A DNA stretch of 31,106 bases. Source: an uncultured Erythrobacteraceae bacterium. Its GTDB lineage: Bacteria > Pseudomonadota > Alphaproteobacteria > Sphingomonadales > Sphingomonadaceae. Within the stretch, counting starts at the first letter, position 1, and each line of letters starts with the position of its first letter. The DNA lies in contig CAMLQG010000033.1 in NCBI GenBank assembly GCA_946482075.1, forward strand, positions 1 to 31,106, written 5' to 3'. A program made the translations under genes and the position numbers. The notes below the pieces were generated by a model that ran no database searches, was not told the DNA's origin, and saw nothing but the letters and a program-made list of their open reading frames with translations. This document shows positions 14,743 to 23,216 of this stretch, piece after piece.

Positions 14743-15653
14743 GGCCCGAAGGGAACTTCATTGCCGAAGCCATAGCTGCCCAGCACGCTCGCGAGCTGCT
14801 GCGCGCGGTCGCGCCGGGCTGCGATCCGCTGAAGGATCTGAACCGGTTCGCGGCCCGCGTGGGCGAATTGCTGAACGGTCCTCTCGCTCGCCTGTGCGCC
14901 GGGCGGAAGCTCAAGCTGCGCGCCGTCTCGGCGGTCGAAGTCGATGGCGGCGAGGAACTGGCTGGCAAGCTCGGCCAGGTCGCGGCCAACAGCCTGCTTG
15001 CCGCCGGCGAGGGGCAGGCGCCGCTGATGATCTCGATCCCGGCCGCCACCGCGCTGGCCTTTGTCGACCTGATCTATGGCGGCACCGGCGAGGTTCCCGA
15101 ACGCATCCCCGAAAGGCTGCCGACCGCGGCCACGCTGATGAGCAACCGCCTGGAAGCCATCCTGGTGGAAGCGCTCGCCGCCGGCCTCGAGCTGGGCGAA
15201 GGCCAGGGCATCCAGACGCTGTGCTCCGGCATGGACGAGGAACTGCTCGCGCCTTTCGCACAATGCCGCGTGGCGCTCGTCTCGCTCGAAGTCGTCGTTG
15301 CGGGCACTCGCCCGTGGGCAGTCACGGTAGGCTTCCCCGCCGCGAGCATGAGCGAACTGTTTGGCAAGCGTACGCCGGGCAAGCCTGCGTCTGCCAAGAA
15401 CCCCAAGCCCGCGAGCCCGGCGGCCGAGCCGTTCGCCGGCATCCCGCTGGAACTGAAAGCGGTGCTGGTGGACATGAACGTACCCGTTTCCCTGCTTTCC
15501 GCGCTGAAGCCCGGAATGGTCCTCCCCGTCGCCGTGGCACGCACCGTGCCGCTGGTCGCGGGAGATCAGATCGTTGCTCATGGGACCGTCGGCGCGATGG
15601 ACGATCGCGCGGCCCTGCAGCTGACCCAGATTACCTCTAGGAAGGAGAAATAA
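14739..15653 (+). CDS. fliM: Flagellar motor switch protein FliM, lacking the usual N-terminal CheY-docking peptide
   Basis: 304 residues, shorter than the usual ~320-340. The middle CheC-like domain is present (PLMISIPAATALAFVDLIYG, then GGTGEVPE, the GGxG element that touches FliG, about 108-115). The C-terminal SpoA/FliN-like domain follows (IPLELKAVLVDMNVPVSLLS, LPVAVARTVPLVAGDQIVAH). FliM forms the C-ring wall with FliG and FliN and normally binds phosphorylated CheY through an N-terminal LSQ-EIDxLL peptide. Here the N-terminus (MRPEGNFIAEAIAAQHAREL) shows no such motif, and no upstream in-frame start can restore it because fliL fills that region. An intact switch ring is expected; how it receives the chemotaxis signal is unclear. 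It is followed by fliN after one base. Confidence 0.9.
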   Translation: MRPEGNFIAEAIAAQHARELLRAVAPGCDPLKDLNRFAARVGELLNGPLARLCAGRKLKLRAVSAVEVDGGEELAGKLGQVAANSLLAAGEGQAPLMISIPAATALAFVDLIYGGTGEVPERIPERLPTAATLMSNRLEAILVEALAAGLELGEGQGIQTLCSGMDEELLAPFAQCRVALVSLEVVVAGTRPWAVTVGFPAASMSELFGKRTPGKPASAKNPKPASPAAEPFAGIPLELKAVLVDMNVPVSLLSALKPGMVLPVAVARTVPLVAGDQIVAHGTVGAMDDRAALQLTQITSRKEK

Positions 15654-15654
15654 G

Positions 15655-15927
15655 ATGTTCGACGGCAATGACGGCTTTGCCCTGCTGAAGGATGTCGATG
15701 TCCGCCTCTCGGTCGAGCTCGGCCGCGCCAGCATGAAGCTGAAGGACATTCTCGCGCTGAACGAAGACAGCGTGGTCATGCTCGACCGCCTGACCGATGA
15801 GCCGCTCGACGTGCTCGTGAACGGCAAGGTGATCGCCAAGGCCGAGATCGTTTCGGAAGGCGGCCGCTTCGGCATGCGCATCGTCGAACTCGCCAATGGC
15901 GCCAAGGCCACCGGAGCTGCCGCCTGA
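15655..15927 (+). CDS. fliN: Flagellar motor switch protein FliN
   Basis: 90 residues, a compact FliN made almost only of the SpoA domain: [60 protein letters not shown] and FGMRIVEL. FliN forms the base of the C-ring and docks FliH/FliI near the export gate. The ATG follows the fliM stop by one base, with AAGGAGAAATAAG providing a strong ribosome-binding site. The stop overlaps fliO (TGATG). Confidence 0.96.
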   Translation: MFDGNDGFALLKDVDVRLSVELGRASMKLKDILALNEDSVVMLDRLTDEPLDVLVNGKVIAKAEIVSEGGRFGMRIVELANGAKATGAAA

Positions 15928-16220
15928 TGGTCTGGTACGTCCTCAAGCTTATCGTCCTGCTGCCGCTGATCGGCCTGCTCATCTGGGGCAGCCTCAAGCT
16001 CGCGCAGCGGATGCAGTCGCGTTTCGGCGCGCCCGGGAGCGGCACCAAGGCGGTGCGGATCATCGAGACGACGATGCTCTCGCCCACGCTCAAGCTGGTG
16101 GTGATCGAATTCCACGGCCGCGAGATCCTCGTCTCCGCCTCGCGCCAGGGCCTTACCCGCCTGGCCGAGGCACCCGCACGCCCGGCGCTCGACCGCGCGA
16201 TCGAAGGGGATGCCGCGTGA
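15927..16220 (+). CDS. fliO: Flagellar biosynthetic protein FliO (small)
   Basis: 97 residues. One N-terminal membrane helix ([20 protein letters not shown], about 6-25) is followed by a short cytoplasmic domain with [20 protein letters not shown] and [17 protein letters not shown]. This is the FliO pattern: a membrane protein that helps FliP assemble into the export gate. It is divergent and short, and the call leans on its place between fliN and fliP. It overlaps fliN by one base and fliP by four (GTGA). Confidence 0.87.
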   Translation: MVWYVLKLIVLLPLIGLLIWGSLKLAQRMQSRFGAPGSGTKAVRIIETTMLSPTLKLVVIEFHGREILVSASRQGLTRLAEAPARPALDRAIEGDAA

Positions 16221-16999
16221 AGCGCCTCCTGATCGTCGCGGCCACGGCCGCGCTTCTCTTCCCCGTCGCGGCTTACGCGCAGGATGCCGTGCAGAGCGCG
16301 GTTCCGGCTGCGAGCGCGATCCCCGGCGCGATGGACCGGGCGTTCCAGAATATCGGCGGCGGCCAAGGCTCCGGCCTCAGCCTCTCGCTGCAGTTACTCC
16401 TCATCATGGGGCTGCTCACGATCCTGCCGGGCCTGCTGCTGATGATGACCAGCTTCACCCGGATCCTGGTCGTGCTCTCCATCCTGCGCCACGCGCTGGG
16501 CTTGCAGCAATCGCCGCCCAACCAGGTGCTGATCGGCCTGTCGCTGTTCCTGTCGCTCTTCGTCATGGCGCCGACGCTGGAACAGGTTAACGCCAAGGCG
16601 ATCGCACCCTATTCCGCCGGCACGGTGAACGCCGAACAGGCGATCGCGGCGGCCGGCAACGAATTCCACGCCTTCATGATCCGCCAGACCCGCAAGCAGG
16701 ACCTCTCCATGTTCGCGGAAATGGCGAAGACGCCGAAATTCGCCTCGCCCAGGGACGTGCCGTTCTCGATCCTGCTGCCGGCCTTCGTCACCAGCGAGCT
16801 GAAGACCGCCTTCCAGATCGGCTTCATGCTGTTCCTGCCCTTCCTCGTGATCGACCTCGTCGTTTCCAGCGTGCTGATGTCGCTGGGCATGATGATGATG
16901 TCGCCCACCATCATATCGCTGCCCTTCAAGCTGCTCCTCTTCGTCCTCGTGGATGGCTGGGCGCTGCTGATGGGCTCGCTTGCCGCAAGTTTCGGATAG
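16217..16999 (+). CDS. fliP: Flagellar type III export gate protein FliP
   Basis: 260 residues from the GTG at 16217, which overlaps the fliO stop; an ATG-initiated frame from 15896 would run through fliO and is not credible. A cleavable signal peptide (about 1-22, ending AYA) precedes the membrane core: [60 protein letters not shown], and later [20 protein letters not shown] and [22 protein letters not shown]. The methionine-rich loop (MMMMSP) and RALGLQQ-type motif are hallmarks. Five FliP subunits form the pore of the export gate with FliQ and FliR. Secure. Confidence 0.97.
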   Translation: MKRLLIVAATAALLFPVAAYAQDAVQSAVPAASAIPGAMDRAFQNIGGGQGSGLSLSLQLLLIMGLLTILPGLLLMMTSFTRILVVLSILRHALGLQQSPPNQVLIGLSLFLSLFVMAPTLEQVNAKAIAPYSAGTVNAEQAIAAAGNEFHAFMIRQTRKQDLSMFAEMAKTPKFASPRDVPFSILLPAFVTSELKTAFQIGFMLFLPFLVIDLVVSSVLMSLGMMMMSPTIISLPFKLLLFVLVDGWALLMGSLAASFG

Positions 17000-17004
17000 G
17001 CCCG

Positions 17005-17277
17005 ATGGACGAACTTACCCTCCTGCTTTCGCTGGCCGACCGCATGCTGTGGGTGACGGCGCTCGTCGCCGCCCCGGTGCTGCTTTCCAGCCTCGCCGTT
17101 GGCGTGGTGATCGGGATCATCCAGGCGGCCACCTCGGTCAACGAACAGACATTGACCTTCGTGCCGAAGCTGGCTTCGATCGCGCTCATTCTCGTCCTGT
17201 TCGGCGCTTCGATGATGGCGCTGGTGGGTGACTTCACCCAGGACATCTTCGCGGAAATCGCCCGGATCGGCCGATGA
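17005..17277 (+). CDS. fliQ: Flagellar type III export gate protein FliQ
   Basis: 90 residues with two membrane helices (MLWVTALVAAPVLLSSLAVG, then LASIALILVLFGASMMALVG) joined by the conserved loop VVIGIIQAATSVNEQTLTFV. This is the full FliQ family signature. It assembles around the FliP-FliR core. It starts five bases after the fliP stop with an AGG-type ribosome-binding site and overlaps fliR by four bases (ATGA). Confidence 0.97.
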   Translation: MDELTLLLSLADRMLWVTALVAAPVLLSSLAVGVVIGIIQAATSVNEQTLTFVPKLASIALILVLFGASMMALVGDFTQDIFAEIARIGR

Positions 17278-18056
17278 ACGGCCTGGATTTCGGCTTCGGT
17301 CCAGTCGAGGGCGAGTTGTGGCGGATGCTTTTCGCCATGACCCGCATCGGCGCGGCGCTGCTGGCCGCCCCCTTCTTCGGCGCGGCCACCGTGCCCATGC
17401 AGCTGCGCGTCGGCATGGCGGGCGCGATCGCGATCCTGGTCTGCGCCTGGACCCCGCTCCAGGCTCCGCCATCGATGCTGTCTCTCAACGGCATGCTGAT
17501 CATCGGCGGCGAAGTGCTGGTCGGCCTCGCGCTCGGCTTCGTGCTCCAGATCATCTTCGCGGCCCCGGTGATGGCGGCCGAGATGATCAGCGGCACGATG
17601 GGCCTGAGCATGGCGACGGCGGCCGATCCCGCCACGGGCGAGCAATCGACCGCGCTGGGCCAGTATTTCTCGGTCGTTCTCGCCCTCATCTTCCTCACGC
17701 TCGGCGCGCATCTCCATTTCATTGCGCTGGTTGTGGAAAGCTACCAGGCCTTCCCGCCGGGCCAGACCTGGCTGGGCGCGGAGAAATTCTCCGATATCGT
17801 GGCGTTCGGAGGCGAGATGTTCGCCACCGCCGTCGCGATCGCGCTGCCGGTCACCATGGTGCTGCTGATCGTGCAGCTGGTTACCGGCGTGCTCAGCCGT
17901 TCGGCCCCGTCGCTCAATCTCTTCGCGCTCGGCCTGCCCGCCGGCGTGCTTGCCGGCATCGCCGCGCTGATCGCCGCCTCGCCGCTGCTGGTCGGTCAGC
18001 TGATAGAGCTCAGTCATGCCGCCGTGGCGGATAGCGGGAGCCTGCTGGTCCGATGA
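17274..18056 (+). CDS. fliR: Flagellar type III export gate protein FliR
   Basis: 260 residues with about six membrane segments. Motifs include FAMTRIGAALLAAPFFGAAT, VPMQLRVGMAGAIAILV, EVLVGLALGFVLQIIFAAPV, MAAEMISGTMGLSMATAADP and ALPVTMVLLIVQLVTGVLSR followed by SAPSLNLFALGLP, all typical of FliR. One FliR completes the FliP5-FliQ4-FliR1 gate. It overlaps fliQ and flhB by four bases each. Confidence 0.97.
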   Translation: MNGLDFGFGPVEGELWRMLFAMTRIGAALLAAPFFGAATVPMQLRVGMAGAIAILVCAWTPLQAPPSMLSLNGMLIIGGEVLVGLALGFVLQIIFAAPVMAAEMISGTMGLSMATAADPATGEQSTALGQYFSVVLALIFLTLGAHLHFIALVVESYQAFPPGQTWLGAEKFSDIVAFGGEMFATAVAIALPVTMVLLIVQLVTGVLSRSAPSLNLFALGLPAGVLAGIAALIAASPLLVGQLIELSHAAVADSGSLLVR

Positions 18057-19192
18057 GCAACGACAGCGGCGAAAAGACTTTTGCGCCGACACAGAAGCGT
18101 ATCCAGGACGCCGCCAGGAAAGGCGACGTCATCCGGTCGCGCGAACTCGCCACCGCAGCCGCCATGCTGGTGGGCGCGGCCTGGCTCAAATTCGCTGGCC
18201 CCTGGCTGCTTTCCGGCCTCGAAGACGTGACCCGCATGGGCCTCACCTGGGACCGCGCCAGCCTCGACGATTTCACCCCTTCGCGCATCGTCATGCCGAT
18301 CGTGCAATCGGTGCTGCTGCCGGTCATTTCGCTCGCGGCAATCGTGATGGTCGTCACCGTCGCCTCGCAGCTGAGCTTCGGCGAAGGCCGCTTCATCAGC
18401 GGCAACATCATGCCCAAGGGCTCGCGCCTCGATCCGATGGCGGGGCTGAAACGCATGTTCGGCCTGCAGGGCCTGATCGAGATGGTGAAAGGGATCGCCA
18501 AGGTCTCGCTGCTCGGCGCGATCGCCTATGGCTGGGTCAACTCGCATTTCGAGATGATCTCCGGCATGGCCCATGGCCAGCTCGCCCAGCAGCTGATCCT
18601 CGCCTGGGACGCGATCACCTCGCTGCTCTTCGCGCTTGCCGGGGGCCTCGTGCTCATCGCGATGATCGACCTGCCGGTGCAGATGTTCCGCCGCATGCAG
18701 CGCCTGAAGATGAGCCACCAGGAAATGCGCGACGAGCACAAGGAAGCCGAGGGCTCGCCCGAGAACAAGGCGGCGCAACGCCAGCGCCAGCGGCAGATCG
18801 CGATGGGCGGCATGCAGGCCGCGATGCGCGAGGCGCAGTTCGTGATCACCAACCCGACCCATTATTCGATCGCGCTCGCCTACGATCCGGCGAAGGCCTC
18901 CGCGCCGATCGTGCTGGCCAAGGGCGTGGGCGAAAAGGCGCTGGCGATGCGCGAACTGGCCGCCGAGCTCGACGTGCCGACGCTGGAATATCCCGCGCTC
19001 GCCCGCTCGATCTACTACACCACGCGCGAGAAGCAGGTGATCCGCGAGGAACTCTACGCCGCGGTCGCCAGCGTGCTCGCTTTTGTCTTCTCGCTGAAGC
19101 GCGGCGAAACGCCGCCACGCCCGGCGATCCACGTGCCGCTCGAGCTGCGCTTCGATACCGAAGGCCATCTCGATCCCAAGGCAAGCACTTAA
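18053..19192 (+). CDS. flhB: Flagellar export switch protein FlhB
   Basis: 379 residues. The N-terminus KTFAPTQKRIQDAARKGDVI is typical. Four membrane segments follow (about 33-50, 80-105, 145-165 and 187-208), with PMAGLKRMFGLQGLIEMVKG between the second and third. The cytoplasmic domain has MSHQEMRDEHKEAEGSPENK and the self-cleavage site NPTH (267-270), where FlhB autocleaves so that FliK can switch substrate class. The C-terminus (RELAAELDVPTLEYPALARS, IYYTTREKQVIREELYAAVA) is complete. It follows fliR directly by overlap; flhA is not in the window. Secure. Confidence 0.97.
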   Translation: MSNDSGEKTFAPTQKRIQDAARKGDVIRSRELATAAAMLVGAAWLKFAGPWLLSGLEDVTRMGLTWDRASLDDFTPSRIVMPIVQSVLLPVISLAAIVMVVTVASQLSFGEGRFISGNIMPKGSRLDPMAGLKRMFGLQGLIEMVKGIAKVSLLGAIAYGWVNSHFEMISGMAHGQLAQQLILAWDAITSLLFALAGGLVLIAMIDLPVQMFRRMQRLKMSHQEMRDEHKEAEGSPENKAAQRQRQRQIAMGGMQAAMREAQFVITNPTHYSIALAYDPAKASAPIVLAKGVGEKALAMRELAAELDVPTLEYPALARSIYYTTREKQVIREELYAAVASVLAFVFSLKRGETPPRPAIHVPLELRFDTEGHLDPKAST

Positions 19193-19222
19193 GGAAGCGC
19201 GGCGCCAGCCGTTCTGGAGTCC

Positions 19223-20656
19223 ATGGCCACCTCTCCCACCTCGTCTGCGACCCAGTCCCTGGTCACCGCACTCGGCGGCGGCAGCGGAATCGACATGGCG
19301 CAGCTCGCCGCCAATCTGGCGCAAGCGCAGTTCGCCTCGCGGATCGATCGGCTGGCAGCCCAGAAGGAAACGCTGGAGAAGCAGATCTCCACCGCCTCCA
19401 CGCTGAAGAGCCAGCTCTCGCAGCTCGCCTCGGCGCTGGGCGACCGGGTGCGCACGGGCGATCTCGTCGCGCAGCCCTTGATCGCGAACGCGTCCGTCGC
19501 GCAGGTGACGCGATCGATCGCGGCCAAGCCGGCCGGTTCCTATTCCCTCGAAGTGTCGAAGCTCGCCACGTCGCAGACGTTGGCCGGCCCGCCCTACGCC
19601 TCGAAGACGAGCCCGTCAGGCGCCGGCACGCTGACGCTGCGCTTCGGTACCGTGTCTGCCGCCGGTTTCGCCGAGGATACCGCCCACGCGGCGGTCGATA
19701 TCACGATCCCGACCGGCGCTACGTTGTCGACGGTCGCCGATGCGATCAATGCCGCCAAGGCAGGCGTTTCCGCCTATGTGATCCAGGGTGCGACCGGCGC
19801 GCAGCTGGTCCTGAAGGGGGCCGAGGGGGCCACGAACGGTTTCGTCCTCGAAGCCGCCGAGACGCCCGGCGAGGAAGGCCTTGCCGCACTTGCCTGGACG
19901 CCGCCGGGCGGCGATCCGGCGCGGTTTCTGGCCATGTCGGGCGATGCCGAATTCTCGCTCGACGGCGTGGCTATGACCTCGCCCAAGAATGCCGTGGCCG
20001 ATGTCGCACCGGGCATTTCGGTCAATCTGACCGGTACCAATATCGGCAATCCGACCAAGATCAGCTTCAGCGATCCCACGGCCAACATCACCTCGGTGAT
20101 GAATGACCTCGTATCCGCCTTCAACGAGATCCTGGCCACGCTCAACACCGCCACCGATCCGAAATCGGGCGAACTCGCCCGCGACGATGGCGCGCGCAAT
20201 CTGAAGCGCCAGTTCACCAGCCTGAGCACGACGGTGATCATGCCGACGGCCACCAACGACGCGCCCAAGACGCTCAGCGACCTGGGGCTCTCGCTCCAGC
20301 GCGACGGCACGTTCCGGCTCGACGGCGCCCGGCTCGCCGCTGTGGTCGCACGCGATCCCGAAGGGGCGGCGGCAATGTTCACCAACGGGCTGTTCGGCGT
20401 CTACGCCACGGTCGACAAGATCGCGCGCAATGCCTCGCTCAGCAGCAATCCCGGGTCGCTCGGCGGCTCGATCAGCAGATATACGACGCAGCAGACCAGG
20501 AACGCCGAAGAGAACACCAAGATCGCCGAGCAGCAGGAAGCCCTGCGCGCGCGGCTGGCCAGCCAGTTCTCGGTGGCGGATTCGCGGATCGGCGCGTCCA
20601 AATCGACCCTGTCCTTCCTCCAGGCACAGGTCGCCATGTGGACGAAGGATGATTGA
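19223..20656 (+). CDS. fliD: Flagellar filament cap protein FliD (hook-associated protein 2)
   Basis: 477 residues, usual for FliD. The N-terminal domain contains LGGGSGIDMAQLAANLAQAQ and the coiled region FASRIDRLAAQKETLEKQIS. The middle holds SYSLEVSKLATSQTLAGPPY and VDITIPTGATLSTVADAINA followed by AKAGVSAYVI. The C-terminal domain contains TLSDLGLSLQRDGTFRLDGA and the closing helix (NAEENTKIAEQQEALRARLA). FliD caps the filament tip and promotes flagellin polymerisation. A GGAG site lies eight bases before the ATG. It follows flhB by 30 bases, the second largest gap in the operon, in which I see no promoter. It overlaps or abuts fliS. Confidence 0.95.
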   Translation: MATSPTSSATQSLVTALGGGSGIDMAQLAANLAQAQFASRIDRLAAQKETLEKQISTASTLKSQLSQLASALGDRVRTGDLVAQPLIANASVAQVTRSIAAKPAGSYSLEVSKLATSQTLAGPPYASKTSPSGAGTLTLRFGTVSAAGFAEDTAHAAVDITIPTGATLSTVADAINAAKAGVSAYVIQGATGAQLVLKGAEGATNGFVLEAAETPGEEGLAALAWTPPGGDPARFLAMSGDAEFSLDGVAMTSPKNAVADVAPGISVNLTGTNIGNPTKISFSDPTANITSVMNDLVSAFNEILATLNTATDPKSGELARDDGARNLKRQFTSLSTTVIMPTATNDAPKTLSDLGLSLQRDGTFRLDGARLAAVVARDPEGAAAMFTNGLFGVYATVDKIARNASLSSNPGSLGGSISRYTTQQTRNAEENTKIAEQQEALRARLASQFSVADSRIGASKSTLSFLQAQVAMWTKDD

Positions 20657-20657
20657 G

Positions 20658-21032
20658 ATGCTGGCGCAGCGTGATCCCTACAACGCCTATCAGCGCGTGG
20701 AATTCGAAGCGCGCGTGAACGGCGCGAGCGCGCAGCAGCTCGTCCATATCTGCTATGACCAGCTCATTTCCGGGCTGAACACCGCGCTGCTTGCGCATGA
20801 CCGGCAGGACGCCTCCTTGAAGAGCCAGTCGCTGACCCGCGCGCTTTCGGCGCTGACCGCGCTTCAGCTCGGTATCGATCCGGAAAGCGAGATGGCCGAA
20901 ATCCTGTCCGGCTTCTACAATGCGGCCCGCAAATCCGTGCTGGAAAGCTCGGTCCATTTCGAAGCCGCCAGCCTGCGCACGATCCGCGAGGATTTCCTCG
21001 AAATCCGCAACGCGCTCTTCCCGGGAAGCTGA
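20658..21032 (+). CDS. fliS: Flagellar export chaperone FliS
   Basis: 124 residues from the ATG at 20658 (MLAQRDPYNAYQRVEFEARV), preceded by AAGGA eight bases upstream; an ATG at 20649 has no room for a ribosome-binding site. Motifs: NAYQRVEFEARVNGASAQQL, VHICYDQLISGLNTALLAHD and a helical C-terminus (FEAASLRTIREDFLEIRNAL). FliS binds flagellin's C-terminal D0 helix in the cytoplasm, prevents premature polymerisation and delivers it for export. It is the last flagellar gene of the operon and ends four bases from the opposing metW stop. Confidence 0.94.
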   Translation: MLAQRDPYNAYQRVEFEARVNGASAQQLVHICYDQLISGLNTALLAHDRQDASLKSQSLTRALSALTALQLGIDPESEMAEILSGFYNAARKSVLESSVHFEAASLRTIREDFLEIRNALFPGS

Positions 21033-21036
21033 CGCT

Positions 21037-21627
21037 CTAGCGCGAAATCTGGAACACCGCGTTCTGCGCGCGCCAGTTGGCGCCGGTCGCGGCAATCTCG
21101 ACCCCGTCTGCCAGGAACCAGCAACGTTCCGTCTTCACGCCCTTATCCGCCAGCAGCGCTCGGAAATCCGCGACCGTCAAATGGTGGATATTGGGAGTAT
21201 CGTACCAGGCTTGCGGCAAGTTGCGCGTCACCGGCATGCGGCCCGTCCAGAGCAGCGCCGCCCGCACGCGCCAATGCCCGAAATTGGGGAAGCTGACGAA
21301 GGCCTTGCGGCCGATCCGGAGCAATTCGTCGAGCATCAGGTCCGGGCGCGATGTGGTCTGCAGCGTATGGCTGAGGATCGCGTAATCGAAAGCATCGTCG
21401 GGATAGGCGGCGAGATCGGTGTTCGCATCGCCCTGAATCACGAACAGGCCCTTGCTGACGCATTGCTCGACCTTCTCGGGATCGATCTCCATGCCCCGCG
21501 CATCCACGCCCTTGCCGTCGCGAAGTGCCGCCATCAGCTCGCCGTCGCCGCAGCCGATATCGAGCACGCGCGCACCCGGCGCGACATGGTCGGCGATCAC
21601 CGCCAGATCGGGGCGGAGCGCGCTCAT
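21037..21627 (-). CDS. metW: Methionine biosynthesis protein MetW (SAM-dependent methyltransferase fold)
   Basis: 196 residues. The SAM-binding motif VLDIGCGDGELMAAL (about 20-34) and the family motifs IQGDANTDLAAYPDDAFDYA, ILSHTLQTTSRPDLMLDELL, SFPNFGHWRVRAALLWTGRM and WYDTPNIHHLTVADFRALL identify MetW. MetW accompanies MetX in many proteobacteria and, at least in some, is needed together with it for acylation of homoserine. It is the last gene of the minus-strand unit metX-GNAT-metW and overlaps its upstream neighbour by four bases. It converges on fliS with only four bases between stops and no visible terminator. Confidence 0.94.
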   Translation of the reverse strand: MSALRPDLAVIADHVAPGARVLDIGCGDGELMAALRDGKGVDARGMEIDPEKVEQCVSKGLFVIQGDANTDLAAYPDDAFDYAILSHTLQTTSRPDLMLDELLRIGRKAFVSFPNFGHWRVRAALLWTGRMPVTRNLPQAWYDTPNIHHLTVADFRALLADKGVKTERCWFLADGVEIAATGANWRAQNAVFQISR

Positions 21628-22055
21628 TCGACCAATCCCCGGCGATAGACGGGATCGAGCCGCTCCATATGGTCCTGTGGCCGTTCCACGGGAACGAAGC
21701 CGAAGGGCCTGTAGACCTCATGCGCGTCGCGCGTGTTGAGGCCCCAGCGGCGCAGGCCGGCCAGTTCCGGATGATCGATCAGGAAGCCCACCATCGCCTT
21801 GCCCACGCCCTGCCCGCGCGCGCTATCGGCCACGATCACGTCCGCCAGCCAGGCGGTGGTCGCCCGATCGGTGACGGCGCGGGCGAAACCGACCTGCATT
21901 CCGTCGCGATAGGCGCCGACGCAGAGAGAGTGAGCGATCGCACGCTCCAGCGTGGCCTGCTCCATCGCGCCGCCCCAATAGGTGGCCCGCAGCCAGCCCA
22001 GCACGCGGAGCACGTCGATCCGTTCCCGATCGTCGCTCAGGTCCAGCGCCCTCAT
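21624..22055 (-). CDS. GNAT-family N-acetyltransferase between metX and metW
   Basis: 143 residues. The acetyl-CoA binding motif A of the GNAT fold is seen as [20 protein letters not shown] (about 90-109, Q/RxxGxG/A type). [20 protein letters not shown] and the aromatic N-terminal part ([20 protein letters not shown]) place it in the common small GNAT group that includes N-acetyltransferases of unknown substrate. It overlaps metX and metW by four bases on each side (ATGA), so it is translated as part of the methionine unit. The acceptor substrate is unknown; linkage to methionine or homoserine metabolism is only positional. Confidence 0.88.
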   Translation of the reverse strand: MRALDLSDDRERIDVLRVLGWLRATYWGGAMEQATLERAIAHSLCVGAYRDGMQVGFARAVTDRATTAWLADVIVADSARGQGVGKAMVGFLIDHPELAGLRRWGLNTRDAHEVYRPFGFVPVERPQDHMERLDPVYRRGLVE

Positions 22056-23158
22056 CGGCCGAGAAAACCGGAAATGATGCGATCCTGCGCCGGCACATCC
22101 AGCAGGAAGCTGTCATGGCCATACGGCGCGGAGAGTTCCATGAAGCTGACCGGAGCCGCGATCGCATTCAGCGCATGGACCACATTGCGCGATTCCGCGG
22201 TCGGATAGAGCCAGTCCGTATCGAAGCTGATCAGGCAGAAGCGCGCCCTGGTGCCTGCAAAGGCATCGGCCAGCCGGCCGCCATGCTCTTCCGCCAGGTC
22301 GAAATAATCCATCGCGCGGGTGATATAGAGATAGGAATTGGCGTCGAAGCGGTTGGTGAAGCTCAATCCCTGATAGCGCAGATAGCTTTCGATCTGGAAA
22401 TCCGCGTCGAAACCGAAGCTCTTCGCGGCGCGATCCTGCAGACGGCGGCCGAACTTGTCCGTCAGGCCGGCTTCGGAGAGATAGGTGATGTGCGCGGCCA
22501 TCCGCGCCACGGCGAGCCCGGCATCCGGACCTTTGCCGAAGCTGTAATAGCTGCCGTTCTGCCAGTTGGGATCGGCCATGATCGCCTGCCGCCCGACTTC
22601 ATGGAAGGCGATGTTCTGCGCCGAATGGCGCGCAGTGGTGGCTATGGCCAGCACGCGTTCGGTGCGGTCGGGGAAATTGGCGGCAAGGCTCAGGGCCTGC
22701 ATCCCCCCCATCGACCCGCCGATGACGGCGTGCAGCCGCTCTATGCCCAGAACATCGAGCAGCGCGATCTGCGCGCGCACCATGTCGCGTATGGTGATGA
22801 CGGGAAACCGCATGCCGTAGGGCTCCCCATCGGGCGCGAGGCTGGCCGGCCCGGTCGACCCCATGCAGCTGCCGATCACATTGGCGCAGATGATATGGAA
22901 GCGGTCGGTATCGATCGCCTTTCCCGGCCCCACCGAATGCGACCACCAGCCGGGCTTGCCCGTGATCGGATGCGGATTGGCGACATATTGGTCCATCGTC
23001 AGCGCGTGGCAGATGAGGATCGCGTTGCTCTTGTCCGCCGCGAGCTCGCCATAGGTCTCGTAAGCGATCTCCACCCGATCGAGCACTTGCCCGCTATCGA
23101 GCGGCAGCGCCGCAGGGAGGATCAGCGTCGAGCTGGTGGAAGTGGATATGGTGGCCAT
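22052..23158 (-). CDS. metX: Homoserine O-acyltransferase MetX
   Basis: 368 residues with the alpha/beta-hydrolase fold. The nucleophile elbow [10 protein letters not shown] (Ser about 149) lies after [13 protein letters not shown]. The catalytic Asp and His are expected in SFDTDWLYP and [11 protein letters not shown] near the C-terminus. [16 protein letters not shown] and [20 protein letters not shown] are typical of MetX. The enzyme acylates L-homoserine, the first committed step of methionine synthesis. Whether it uses acetyl-CoA or succinyl-CoA cannot be settled here, since MetX-type enzymes of either specificity are known. It heads the unit and is divergent from hisC. The 58-base gap shows TTGACA at 23198-23193 on the minus strand but no convincing -10, and is too short to be confident of a riboswitch. 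Confidence 0.95.
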   Translation of the reverse strand: MATISTSTSSTLILPAALPLDSGQVLDRVEIAYETYGELAADKSNAILICHALTMDQYVANPHPITGKPGWWSHSVGPGKAIDTDRFHIICANVIGSCMGSTGPASLAPDGEPYGMRFPVITIRDMVRAQIALLDVLGIERLHAVIGGSMGGMQALSLAANFPDRTERVLAIATTARHSAQNIAFHEVGRQAIMADPNWQNGSYYSFGKGPDAGLAVARMAAHITYLSEAGLTDKFGRRLQDRAAKSFGFDADFQIESYLRYQGLSFTNRFDANSYLYITRAMDYFDLAEEHGGRLADAFAGTRARFCLISFDTDWLYPTAESRNVVHALNAIAAPVSFMELSAPYGHDSFLLDVPAQDRIISGFLGR

Positions 23159-23216
23159 CGCGCCACGCGGATTTGGGGAACGCAGAGCGGGCTGTCAATC
23201 GCGCTGAAACAGGGCT

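Noticed and set aside
15535..15550. Sigma-54-like match TGGCACGCACCGTGCC inside fliM
   Set aside because: Good at -24 and GC at -12, but lies in conserved coding sequence (Val-Ala-Arg-Thr-Val-Pro) about 105 bases before fliN with no change in gene spacing; a similar chance match occurs in the DUF2946 gene near 2546.
23159..23216. Possible SAM-II type riboswitch upstream of metX
   Set aside because: The gap to the divergent hisC start is only 58 bases and must also hold a promoter; I could not build the expected pseudoknot.
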